A stretch of DNA of 64,000 nucleotides from Rachicladosporium sp. CCFEE 5018 (lineage: Eukaryota; Ascomycota; Dothideomycetes; Cladosporiales; Cladosporiaceae), in contig KZ111197.1 of assembly GCA_002077045.2 (NCBI GenBank), forward strand, positions 44,197 through 108,196. Reading direction: 5' to 3'. A program made the translations under genes and the position numbers. Position 1 is the first letter of the stretch. Every line of letters starts with the position of its first letter. Below the pieces are notes generated by a model. The model saw only the letters and a list, made by a program, of their open reading frames with translations, was not told the DNA's origin and did not search any database. Positions 32,701 to 40,837 of the stretch are shown here, in pieces.

Positions 32701-34387
32701 TCCTGTCGTCGTCAAAGGTCATGATAATGCCTTTGTACGACTCGTCGCGAAACTTGACACGTAGAAAGCGGTCTGCGTGCTGCCTGTACTGCCGAATGAC
32801 GCGGTTCGATGTGTCGAGCGACGGACTGTTAAAGTATATGGTAGTTGGCGTGATGGTGGCTGATCGTACAATGGTGCAGTACGATGGCATCTTGCGGCGT
32901 GGCACACTGCCCTGCATTTTGAAGATATCCATTGGATCGAACATACGCTGCTTCAGCTCGGCGACCTTTTCCAGAAGTCTCATGGCTCTGTCAGCTCCCA
33001 TTTCTGACAGCCTGAGACCGAAGGGCAGGTTTAAACTGACTTCGTGGAGATAGCCCTGGCTAACGCACACTTCGAGTTGGTAGCGTACCACGAACGGGAG
33101 AAAGACCTTGCCGGCAGAGGTGTCGTCCAATGCTGATAGTGCACTTCCACTGTCCTTGCTCGCGTCGCGCGTGTTGCCAAGCCAAGTCCATGGCGAGTGA
33201 GGCGGCCGGGGGATGCTCTGAATTGGCTTGAGCTGCACAGCGATGTTGTGGTCTCGCAATGCGGACCTGAGGTGTTTGATGCTTGTTTCCGACACTCCCT
33301 GATCAAGCACGAAACGGTATGTAAGCCATCTGCCGATGTCGACCAAGGCGTCGTCGTCTTCTAGTTCCGTATGCTGGATTGAGCCTACAGATCGGTCGCT
33401 GCTCAGAGAGGTCTGGCGATACCAGGTCTGCCACTCGTTCCACACCTGGTCTTTCGCACCCATCGTTCTTGTGACGTCGTATGTTTTGCGAAATGCGAGT
33501 GGTGGTGCATTGAGCATGATGATGAATGATATCGTATCATCGTCGTCACGATCCTTGAGAACGTGACGAACTTGCGATATTGGTATCTCGAACTTGAAGC
33601 TGTGGTAGGCGGGACCCGACGTCTCGGGATGCTTGAGTAGCGTGCTGAAGCAGAAGTCCACATTACCGCGCTCTTTGTTGAGAACGAGATGGATGCGAGA
33701 CTCTCGGATGTGGCTCTTGCTGACAGTCGCCATGTCCATCATCTCATACTCATTGAGCATGACGCCGAATGCAAGCCTCGAACCCGGGATTTTGATCTCT
33801 CCGGGGTACCGATTGTCTCCTCTGCCGTACCATTGCTGATCTCGTCCGTTGTCTTGACGGATGCGCAATCGTTGGCATTCACCGATGCCGATGTCTCTCT
33901 CCATGCCGTCGCGGACCCAGTCGGCCACAGGTGTAACCACGTTGAAGCGAACAAAGGCTGAACCTTGCTCTTGTCTCGAGGTGTCCATGTCGATCCGTAT
34001 CGGCTGCACACCGACCCTGACGAGTAAATGATGTACATTATTGAGTGTCCAATCCCGGGGAAGGTCGCGGAGTGTAGCTGCAAGCTCGCGAGTGTTCTTT
34101 GGAGAGTGGTCTGTCATCTGCTGCTGACGGGCGAGCGGTGGTCGTGTGTTGGTGCGTTGCTGCTCACGACGGTTGTTGTACGCGGAAGACATCAGAGCAG
34201 GACTACCTGCACGATTCGACCCTGGGAGCGTCCACGCTGCTTGTCGCTGCGTCTTCTGTTGCTGTCTCGGCGATCTTCTGGCTGGAGACCCGGTGTTGAG
34301 ATTGTTCGTGGGCTTCCGATGAAGTCGCTTCGGTGGTGATGGTGTCCGAGTAGTGTCCGAGCTGCTTGGGTTGTGTTGGCCGGTCAT
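29717..34387 (-). CDS. RNA-dependent RNA polymerase, copy 1 (SAD-1 type)
   Basis: A single-exon 1556-residue eukaryotic RdRP of RNA silencing, which turns single-stranded transcripts into double-stranded Dicer substrates. The catalytic loop CSGGDLDGDDY (metal-binding Asp 948, 950, 952) is intact, with GKISPF, GCKGVLAVDP and CILARNPSLHPGDIRV before it as the family requires. DLDGD places it with the SAD-1-like group, unlike QDE-1 with DYDGD. Around residues 100-150 a segment ending GSAFVRF resembles an RRM. A Gly/Ser tract of about 65 residues (near 1250-1315) links to a Ser/Thr/Ala-rich tail ending in LNEMMET. A second copy lies at 46272-50210. The coiled-coil gene lies 575 bases upstream on the same strand. 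Confidence 0.93.
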   Translation of the reverse strand: MTGQHNPSSSDTTRTPSPPKRLHRKPTNNLNTGSPARRSPRQQQKTQRQAAWTLPGSNRAGSPALMSSAYNNRREQQRTNTRPPLARQQQMTDHSPKNTRELAATLRDLPRDWTLNNVHHLLVRVGVQPIRIDMDTSRQEQGSAFVRFNVVTPVADWVRDGMERDIGIGECQRLRIRQDNGRDQQWYGRGDNRYPGEIKIPGSRLAFGVMLNEYEMMDMATVSKSHIRESRIHLVLNKERGNVDFCFSTLLKHPETSGPAYHSFKFEIPISQVRHVLKDRDDDDTISFIIMLNAPPLAFRKTYDVTRTMGAKDQVWNEWQTWYRQTSLSSDRSVGSIQHTELEDDDALVDIGRWLTYRFVLDQGVSETSIKHLRSALRDHNIAVQLKPIQSIPRPPHSPWTWLGNTRDASKDSGSALSALDDTSAGKVFLPFVVRYQLEVCVSQGYLHEVSLNLPFGLRLSEMGADRAMRLLEKVAELKQRMFDPMDIFKMQGSVPRRKMPSYCTIVRSATITPTTIYFNSPSLDTSNRVIRQYRQHADRFLRVKFRDESYKGIIMTFDDDRTDELFERIKRTMTDGIVVGDRLYEFLAYGNSQFREAGAYFFAPTGDLTAAKIRAWMGDFDDIKVVAKYASRVGQCFSTTRAMLNTGPIERIPDIKRNGFCFTDGIGKISPFLAMMTCREMGLPDSREECASVFQFRLGGCKGVLAVDPSLMGKKIQIRPSQEKFPADYNGLEICRISQFSTAYLNQQIVLVLSALGVTDYTLITMLRNMLSDLELAMTDEVMALGLLSRNIDLNQTTVTIASMIVDGFMQSQDPFTMSILRLWRSWSIKYLKEKAKIFVEQGAFILGVVDETGSLEGHSDDTPTDCHDESQLPEIFMQISDPEARGKGNFKIITGVCILARNPSLHPGDIRVVLAVDKPELRHLRNCVVLPQTGDRDIASMCSGGDLDGDDYLVIWDPALMPKEWNYAPMDYAAPPPVIADGPVTVEDMTSFFVTHMKNDTLSRIATAHRYLADKEEDGIKHEKCIELAALHSKAVDYAKTGVPAEFPKHLRVTSWPHWAEKKDKRSYRSRKILGKLYDEVDRVPFVPAWDSPFDARILTAYELPVSLLSTIREVKTLYDESLCRIMTQHGIASEFEVWTTFVLDHDHESRDYKIAEELGETVATLKDTFKELCYEKAGTTKHERKWEVLGPWVAGMYVVTAEEVGEANRRVRERSVRGGMLVQNVRQTAENMPFMSFPWMFRREMGEIANKRGSGGGGGGGGGGGNGGGGSDSGATGGGGSSGDGGGGDGSGGDSSGGGGSGAGSGGGSGGDGNGSGLALSLPMQKMAARKPTMDLKGVEALPELEEIDVKSYLARTAVPNKQASSILATGIHEQDFPSTLLDNGSKSASSPAIPTQSSANKNFAMANATAVHASIANANTDDDASTTAINPPNGSPGQASKSIYTSSSDRTSCKATPLESGQQTQAPGKAVSLQISRPELSSTPTLPNLAAQSPLRNGNNGVDTKSVQATAAVKATGVLDEHVEEAGQVVELKLDVNGLADKLDRLNEMMET
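30452..30633 (-). repeat. Gly-rich minisatellite in RdRP copy 1
   Basis: Degenerate GGTGGA/GGAGGTAGTGG-type units on the minus strand encode the Gly/Ser tract. The same tract borders the second gap at 46272, where such repeats probably defeated assembly. Confidence 0.75.
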
Positions 34388-34961
34388 ATTGAAGATGTCG
34401 TCGAAATGAAATGAAGATGCACCTTTAGTACTGACGCTTTCGGCGTACTAGGAGTCGTACTGGCGCCTGCTGCTGGACCCGTGTGGTCTCGAAGGGACCT
34501 TCGCTGTCAATGCCTATTAGCCTTTCGATCTCAGTGATCTCGAGTTGTCAGAACTATAGGCGAATGCTCGAAGAGTCCGCCATGTATCGTGTCGAGGTTG
34601 TTGGTGTGATGCAGTCAAAGAATTGACGATCACACAAAGTCGTTCTCCCTGTCGATCAGCACCTGCAAAGCCATGGCATGTGTCTATGGAGTGAATGTAT
34701 ATTCTATCATGTGATGGAGAAAAGGAAAAGTGAAGTTGTGTCTTGTTGATGGGAGTTGGGGTGGCGACTTTGTTTGCACCTGCCTTCATGAATAGCCAAG
34801 CAAGCGCGGTGCAGGCAGCCGCGTGCTTGCCACCCGAGACGCGATCTTCAGCTGCGAGATATTAAGTGATGCCAAGTTGCGATACAAGAGACAGAAGTAA
34901 TGTGATTCGTATACTCATAGTCTCATCATGCCAAAGTCCCCACCTCAAAGCCGACCAATCC
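34388..34961. other. RdRP copy 1 promoter / coiled-coil gene terminator
   Basis: Not a gene. It is visibly homologous to 50211-50804, for example around AAAGTCGTTCTCCCTGTCGA and ATGTATATTCTATCATGTGA, so the duplication includes intergenic DNA. About 60 bases next to the RdRP start do not align between copies. Confidence 0.6.
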
Positions 34962-37900
34962 TCACTCCTGCATCTCCGACTCGTCCGGAGGTAGACCGTC
35001 GCGTCTCACTGTCACTCCAGGCGTGCTTGCGAAGACTTCACTTCCACCGAAAGTCGTATCATCCAGCGCCACACTGAAGTCCCTGAGCTTCGTCCCAGGC
35101 GTCTTCGACCTCAACATTTTCGAAGGTGTTCGATTCGCGCTGACAGCCAGCAAGGGCAGTCTTGCAGCAGACTTGACAGACTTCGCCGCAGTGCTCTCGC
35201 GGAGCATGCCAGGCGTCCGATTGCTCTTCGCTTTCTTGGCTTCTGGGCTCGCATGCCTCATGCTAATCTCTGTAGCATCCGACGTGGGCTGGCTATTGAC
35301 GCCTGGATCTATCGATGCTTCGGTGCCTTCGAAAGAGTCCTGCATAGCAGCTGCAGACCTAGTCAAACGTCTGAATTGCGTTCCTTGCGTTCGATCGTTG
35401 CCCAGACCCATCGCGGCCATGAGATTCGAGCGCATGGCGTAAGCTTCGGCGAGTTGGTCATCTTTCGTTGCGCAAAGACGCTTAAGGTCATCGATCTGTG
35501 TCAATGTCAGTATCAGTGGTATGTTTAGCGGATGTGTCTCAATGATTACCCTTTTGGCATTGCTGACGAGCTTTCGATCGCGCTTCGCAAGTTGAGCAGA
35601 GAGCTCAGTCTGTGCCTGATGTGACTCATCTTGTAGGGCAGAAAACTGTGACTCTAAGCCGCGAACCTGCTCTTCGCGTTCTGTATGTATCGCAGCTATG
35701 TGCTCTGCCTGCTCGGCTTGTATCGTAGCAAGTCGTTTATCTGACTGTTGCTGTGCTTGCAGTACACTCATCTCTTGTGCCGACTTTTGTGCTAGCAGAT
35801 CATCTTGAAAGCGCTGCAGCTCGGTCTCCAGAGAGCGACAAGTTGCTTGCGCATTGAGCTTCGCCTTCTCTAGGGAGGCCAGCTTTTCCCCATGCTCGGC
35901 ATCTATTGCTTCGTACTGGGCGATGCGTATCTGCAGTCCATCTGCTTCGCTTCGTGCCGTGTTGATGTTGCACAAAAGATCAGTCTCGTGCTGTGTCTGC
36001 TTTCGCAAGTCGCCCTCGACCCTCTGCAACTTCTCCTGTACTTCGTCAAGCTTCTCCTGCTGTTGAGCGATGGTGGCAGCGTGACCAATATCAGCAAGCT
36101 CTGCCGCCTCTTTCGCCTTCGCAATCTGCTCCCGAGCCTCCTGCTGTGACTTGTCCACGCTAGTCCTGAGCTCTTCGATTCGTAGCATCAGACCGTCGTT
36201 CTCCGATCTCGCTTCGGCTACCTCCTTCGTGATTGCTGCTCGTTCGGCCTCGGCAGCACTTGCATGCGAGTCGGCCCTGCGCTTCTCATCCTGCAGGGCT
36301 TCGTGCGCTTGCATGAGATCATCGTACTGGTGCTGAAGCTCCGAAGATCTCGCTTCCTCTTCACGAAGTGGAGCCTCAACTTCCGTGCAGCGACGCTCGA
36401 GGTCAGCGCAAGCATTGCTGAAGATACGAGAGAGCTCCTCGTGCTCCGACTTGGTCTTAGCTTCGAGATGCTGCTGTACGCTCACCCGCCAGTCGATGTT
36501 GCGTGGCACCGGGCATGCGATGTGATACTCGAGATCTGTCGCGGGAGCATACATGCGAACGACTTTGTGCTCACAGATGCTATTCTGCATCGCGGAGATA
36601 GCGTGAAGACCTACCAGTAGCGGATAGAGATCCAGTGCCACATCTGTCTGGCTGTGATCGGCACCAAGCGCTGCGTGGATGAATAGTCCGCTTAGTGCCT
36701 TCGCCACCATGCTGTGCGCCTGATGCACCGATCTTGAGCATTCTGCGACGGAAGGCTGGCAACCAGGAGCAGGAGGCTCGCGTAGAGTGCTATACAGTCG
36801 AGTGAGATGTTCGGCCACAGCAGCGGAGCTAAGAGCTGCTAGTACACCAGCGCTGATAGTCTCGGATTCACTCAGTGTACCTGACATTGCTGTGATGTTT
36901 TCCGACATTGCATTAGCGTGGACGGTCAGATCGAAGTCGTCGCCAGTGGCAGCAAAGCTACTCCATCCGGAGATCATATCTGAGATCTGAGGCCGGGTCA
37001 TACAGTGGGCGAAGCGCAATATCAGAGGGCCTGAGTTGGGCGCTACAACTGCAGACAAGCTCGTCGGATCAGACAACGTCGCCGTCAAAGTGTCAGATAT
37101 CTCATCAGGTAGTGCTTGCGACTGGCAAAGTGCAGCGTTGAATGCGACAGCCTGAAGCTGCGTGCGCTTGTGCAGCTCTGGCTGACGCGCTCTCTCCCAA
37201 AGTTTACGCACCAAGATCGAGTTGTCAATACACCACTTGTCTCTCGCGTCCACCGGAAGAAATTCGACGACTTCGGTTGCCAGAGACAGAACCTTGCTTG
37301 CTTCGGACGTACATCCCTCGTCCACGATTTTCGTCGTCTCGATGACCCTTAACACGATCAGATGAAGTGCACGACTTGCTTTGCTGCCCGAGAAGTATTG
37401 CTGCAATTCCGTTGGCCTCCACCGCGGGCTGTTTAGTGTACTAGCGAGAAGGTCTTGCGTTTCGTAAAAACTGCCTGGCGTGCAAGACAACTCGTCTTCC
37501 GCAGCATGGACCATGATCTTCATGATCGCAAGGCAATAGAGCGTGAGACATTCGTCTGGTTGGCGGACGGTACTCCGCAGTATTTCATGGAAATGACCTT
37601 CTAGTTGTGAGAGGGTGTCGTGGGCGAGGAGGCCGAGGAGAGGCGCCAGCCCGCCCTTCAACAGTCGGTAGACTGGTTCGAGGGAAACCGAAGATGGCGA
37701 AGCAACAGTATGATCCACGATGCCGAGAAACAGTGTCTGGCTTGCTGCAGGGACTGCGATCTTTGATTGAAGCGGATGCGACAGCAGCGCAATAGCTGCC
37801 GCATTGTGCAGCCAACTCCCGGTCACAGCCTGGGAGACGACTTCGAAGAGAAGAGTTGGCTGCTGATGAAGGAGCGCATCTCGAATTGCGGGAGCGATAC

Positions 37901-38178
37901 AGAGTCGGGCGACGATCTCGAGAACGTAAGGCCATTGCTGTAGGGCTTCGATGATATTGATGGCGAGGGCGGAGACTTGGCATGGCTTGGAGGCAGCCCA
38001 GAGAAGGATGTCGACTTCGGAACAATTCTGGCAGACAATCGTATGGAGTTGCTGTATCCGTGATCAGCATTTGTGTGTCAGACTTACCGCAATATCGTAC
38101 CTTCAATTGCGTTGGGTAGGGGCTCGCTATGATGCGGCCAATCTCCGCCGTCAGAGCAGCGCGCGTTGGTGACTCCAT
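34962..38178 (-). CDS. Helical/coiled-coil protein of unknown function, copy 1
   Basis: Three exons (38178-38101, 38051-35550, 35495-34962) give 1037 residues. The second intron is 54 nt without a stop, so an unspliced frame runs through it. I do not recognise the family. Residues 1 to about 530 look all-helical with Leu/Ala-rich repeats (SALAINIIEALQQWPYVLE, LLKGGLAPLLGLL) suggestive of an ARM/HEAT-like solenoid. About 560-830 is a long coiled coil full of Glu/Gln/Lys heptads. The C-terminus is basic with SP and TP sites (ASPEAKKAKSNRTPG, ANRTPSK, SKTPGTK), possible CDK targets or DNA/RNA contact. A paralogue lies exactly 15,843 bases away with the same exon borders. No signal peptide or membrane helix. 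It is always upstream of the RdRP here. Confidence 0.85.
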
Positions 38179-38199
38179 TCTCACACCATCTTCATCTTC

Positions 38200-38423
38200 T
38201 ACCTGATACTCTACCCGTCATTTGGTGTCGTGCCGTCGCCGCCCGCATGTTCTTGACATGACGTAGTTCTGCGGGCGGCAGTTGCGGTGGGCAACGGTCT
38301 CCGTCGCACAAATCTGGGGTTATCATGATTGAATAATTCCATCGCCACTGCACACTTCTTCCACGTTGTCAGACGCGGTACGCAAGGCACTCGCTGCTCT
38401 TGAGACGCAGAATGAGCTGGCAA
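38200..38423 (-). pseudogene. Relic of a small Cys-containing protein, copy 1
   Basis: On the minus strand one frame reads SGDGIIQS, two stops, then ICATETVAHRNCRPQN. It aligns with DGDGIKYQVVVFQ and VCATESVAHRNCRPQN in the more complete copy at 57348-57701 and with a frameshifted copy near 54170. With stops in the conserved part it cannot make a protein. An alternative view is that the shared 39 bases are a nucleic-acid element and the peptide likeness follows from that. Confidence 0.4.
38270..38308 (+). repeat. 39-nt hairpin element, copy 1
   Basis: Starts TGCGGGCGG and ends CCGTCGCA. It can pair as TGCG/CGCA outside, CGG/CCG in the middle and GTTGC(GGTGG)GCAAC at the tip. It lies 92 bases upstream of the start of the coiled-coil gene. 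Its first 27 bases are identical in copies 2 and 3. Confidence 0.65.
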
Positions 38424-38666
38424 GGACCCCTGGTGTGTAATGAAAGCTTGGCAGTGGCGGAAAAATATTTTAAATTGCTATCGTCGTGTTAGAACCTCAT
38501 ATGTAATATATCATAATCAGAACGCTTTAGGAACCAGCGCTGGGCGGATTGAACAATGCACTCATCCAGCAACACCTCTTGAATACATCGTCTATGCTTT
38601 GACTTATATGACCCTACGGACATGCTCACAGTGACCCTGACACATACCTGCAACAGCCCTCAACAC

Positions 38667-39665
38667 TTAGTCGTCGTAATATACCAGTGCGCGGACCTCA
38701 ATGCTCTCTCTAGGTGATTCGTCTGCAGGTGCGAGTGGGTTGTATGCTGAGCAATGTGGCACGCCCGAGCATGCAGTCTTCTCAGAATCTGCTTGTTTGA
38801 AAACAAGGACCTCGTTGATGTCGTGGTCCTTCAAGTAGAACCACTGGTGCTTCGACGAGAAATAAATCTGCACATTTTCCGCCGCGTGGTCTGTGTAAAT
38901 CAAATCCGAGCTCGTAAGGTCAAGAGACTTGTCCACTGTAGAAGAGTCGCAGAGAAGGAGTGGCCAGTCGTTCAACGGCCCTTTGAGCGGCTTCCAGAAA
39001 CTACATCCTTTAGATCAGTACGTCGTGAGATGACTACTAACATGGACGCATACTTAAACCACTGAAAGCGTCTTGCCAATAAGGTATTAGCATGCTCGCG
39101 CTCTTGTAGGCGCACCTCGCGTGCCGCTTCCCCAAGGGTAGCATCTGCCACAAGTTAGCTGCAAGCACTTTGCCTGACATGCAATTGTGAGGGATCTCCA
39201 CTTGCCAATGTGCGCCACTGTTGTGGGCTGGTCGTCAGCGTATGTCGTAACGGTGGGTATAGGCCACTGAGCGTGCCGTTTACGGAACTATGTATGTGAG
39301 CCTTGTCCTCCAACAATTGACGGCAGAAGACCCACTCCCCAACGGAAGACCTTGACTTGTCGAGCTCCAAGATGATCTCTCAGCATGGCCTCCAAGAGGC
39401 GAAAATATGGTTGGACCTTCTGATCATCATGATAATCTTCATAGCTCAAATCAAGGTTGTCACCGAGGTTGAATACTGTGAAGCCGTTCTGCTCTATGTT
39501 GAAAGTCTGCTGCGTACTCCGCATGTCTGCTACATTGCAAGTGTAGGTCAGCCGTTCCATGTTCGATCGAGGGATTCTGACATCTTGCGGTGGGAACTTG
39601 AAGCCGTACGGCTTTTCTCGCGCGAATTTTGCTTCCGGGCGCAAGAAGTACACATCTGCCTGCAT
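38667..39665 (-). CDS. CmcJ/NvfI-type oxygenase-like protein
   Basis: Four exons (39665-39336, 39266-39206, 39144-39054, 39000-38667) give 271 residues, all in phase. The fold family includes fungal Fe(II)/2-oxoglutarate enzymes of the NvfI/CmcJ group, often in secondary-metabolite clusters. Typical blocks are visible: NVADMRSTQQTFNIEQNGF, TTVAHIDATLGEAAR, FNFWKPLKGPLNDWPLLLCD, and a PRESIEVRALVYYDD end. Intron 2 (39205-39145) has a GC donor (GCAAGT) with a CAG acceptor. Upstream of the chosen ATG another frame reads TLESALHYYIKQ, like the family's N-terminus, so a 1-nt indel near 39670 may have cut the start. No biosynthetic partner genes adjoin. The metal-ligand pattern (His-x-Asp in AHIDA) is plausible but not proven. 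Confidence 0.7.
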
Positions 39666-40404
39666 TTCTGCTTGATGTAGTAATGTAAGGCAGATTCTAA
39701 TGTTCCTGGTCGTGATAGTATTTCTTGGTAGTATACTGTACGATCAAGCGTGCATCGGGCGACTCGGGCCAACTTCCTCCGTTTATCTACCCGCGTCACG
39801 ATGAGCTACTGTAACGTACGTGAGACAGCCTCCTGGTCGTGAACGCCTTCTTAGTCTTTACTCGTACTGGCCGAAAGAGCTGTGCCGACACCGTGCCGCA
39901 CGATAGCTTCAGCATTGCTGTACATTGCTTCACCGGTAGGATCAACGTTTCCCCCCATTGGCTAATCGCGCTTCCACTCAGCGCCAACGTATAACATTCT
40001 GTGGTTCTAGACTGCGGGTAAACGCAAAGACCCCTCTTTCAATAGATTGGGAGCGCCGTATCCGGGCGTACATGCAACATGAGCGGGAAGTGCATTGTAA
40101 CGAGCGTTCACTTGTCCGGGGACGCCGAGATTCTGGACCTACGCGAGCGCTGCCTTCTTCTCGGGAGGCAAGTTTTACCGGGATATCGAGTATACAGCTT
40201 ACAGAAGCTAACGCCGCTAGCACTGCACTTCGCAAGGAGCTCTGGGAGCTCGTAGAGCTTGGACGCGGCTCAAGTACGTGGGGAGCATATAAGAGACGTG
40301 CGCGCTGAATCTAGCTCTCGTCATAGATCATATCCTCGGACGCGCCCACAGATTCATCTGATCAAGAGACCTGCAGCAACGCAAACAAGTCCACGACCAC
40401 AGCA
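39666..40404. other. Intergenic region
   Basis: The proximal 130 bases may include the lost N-terminus of the oxygenase gene. A TATA-like GCATATAAGAGA lies at about 40288-40299, near 110 bases upstream of the small ORF at 40405. Nothing else supported. Confidence 0.35.
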
Positions 40405-40581
40405 ATGCCTTCTATGCAAGAAACTCAGTCTCCTGCGATTTTCGATGATCGACTTCAGCCATGGAAGTCATTCTGGGTCCCTGAAACAGCTTCGCCAATC
40501 GGATACACCTACGGCGTCGTTAACGACAATAGTGCGATCGTGACAGGGCCAAAACGCCTTCCTGAGACTCAGGGCAACTAG
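40405..40581 (+). CDS. Possible small protein, 58 residues
   Basis: An ATG-to-TAG frame encoding 58 residues, soluble in character, with FDDRLQPWKSFWVPET and GYTYGVVNDN. A TATA-like sequence lies upstream at a suitable distance. Composition looks protein-like, with few rare residues and balanced charges, but I recognise no family. It may be a first exon of a decayed gene. Low confidence. Confidence 0.25.
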   Translation: MPSMQETQSPAIFDDRLQPWKSFWVPETASPIGYTYGVVNDNSAIVTGPKRLPETQGN

Positions 40582-40837
40582 AGTGCCTTGAGCTGGCAAC
40601 AAGGTACGTGTAAAGGCATCGTTCTGAGTGTTGAGAAGTCCCGAGTTTCGGCTGACAGTGCTCAAGGATTCGCAATGATGGGAACTCCGTGAGCCAGGTG
40701 CACAGCTGGATTGATCGGGTAGATAGTAGGGACCGCTCGCAGCTCGGCTGTGTTGTGAGCTCTTGGGCTTTACAGGTGTCACTGTCATTACTGGAACTGC
40801 GTGTAGTCGATTGTGGTTCGTGTCGGATGCTCCCTAT

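Larger units (their letters stand above)
29766..38308. repeat. Segmental duplication, unit A
   Basis: Contains RdRP copy 1, the intergenic spacer, the coiled-coil gene and the upstream hairpin element. Homologous in the same order and orientation to 46272-54172. The offset is 15,820 at the RdRP 3' end, 15,823 at the RdRP start and a constant 15,843 across the whole coiled-coil gene, so there are almost no indels in coding DNA. Confidence 0.9.

Noticed and set aside
34962..38178. Calling the coiled-coil protein an SMC, golgin or spindle-pole protein
   Set aside because: Coiled-coil composition gives misleading likeness; no ATPase head, GRIP or other diagnostic domain is visible.
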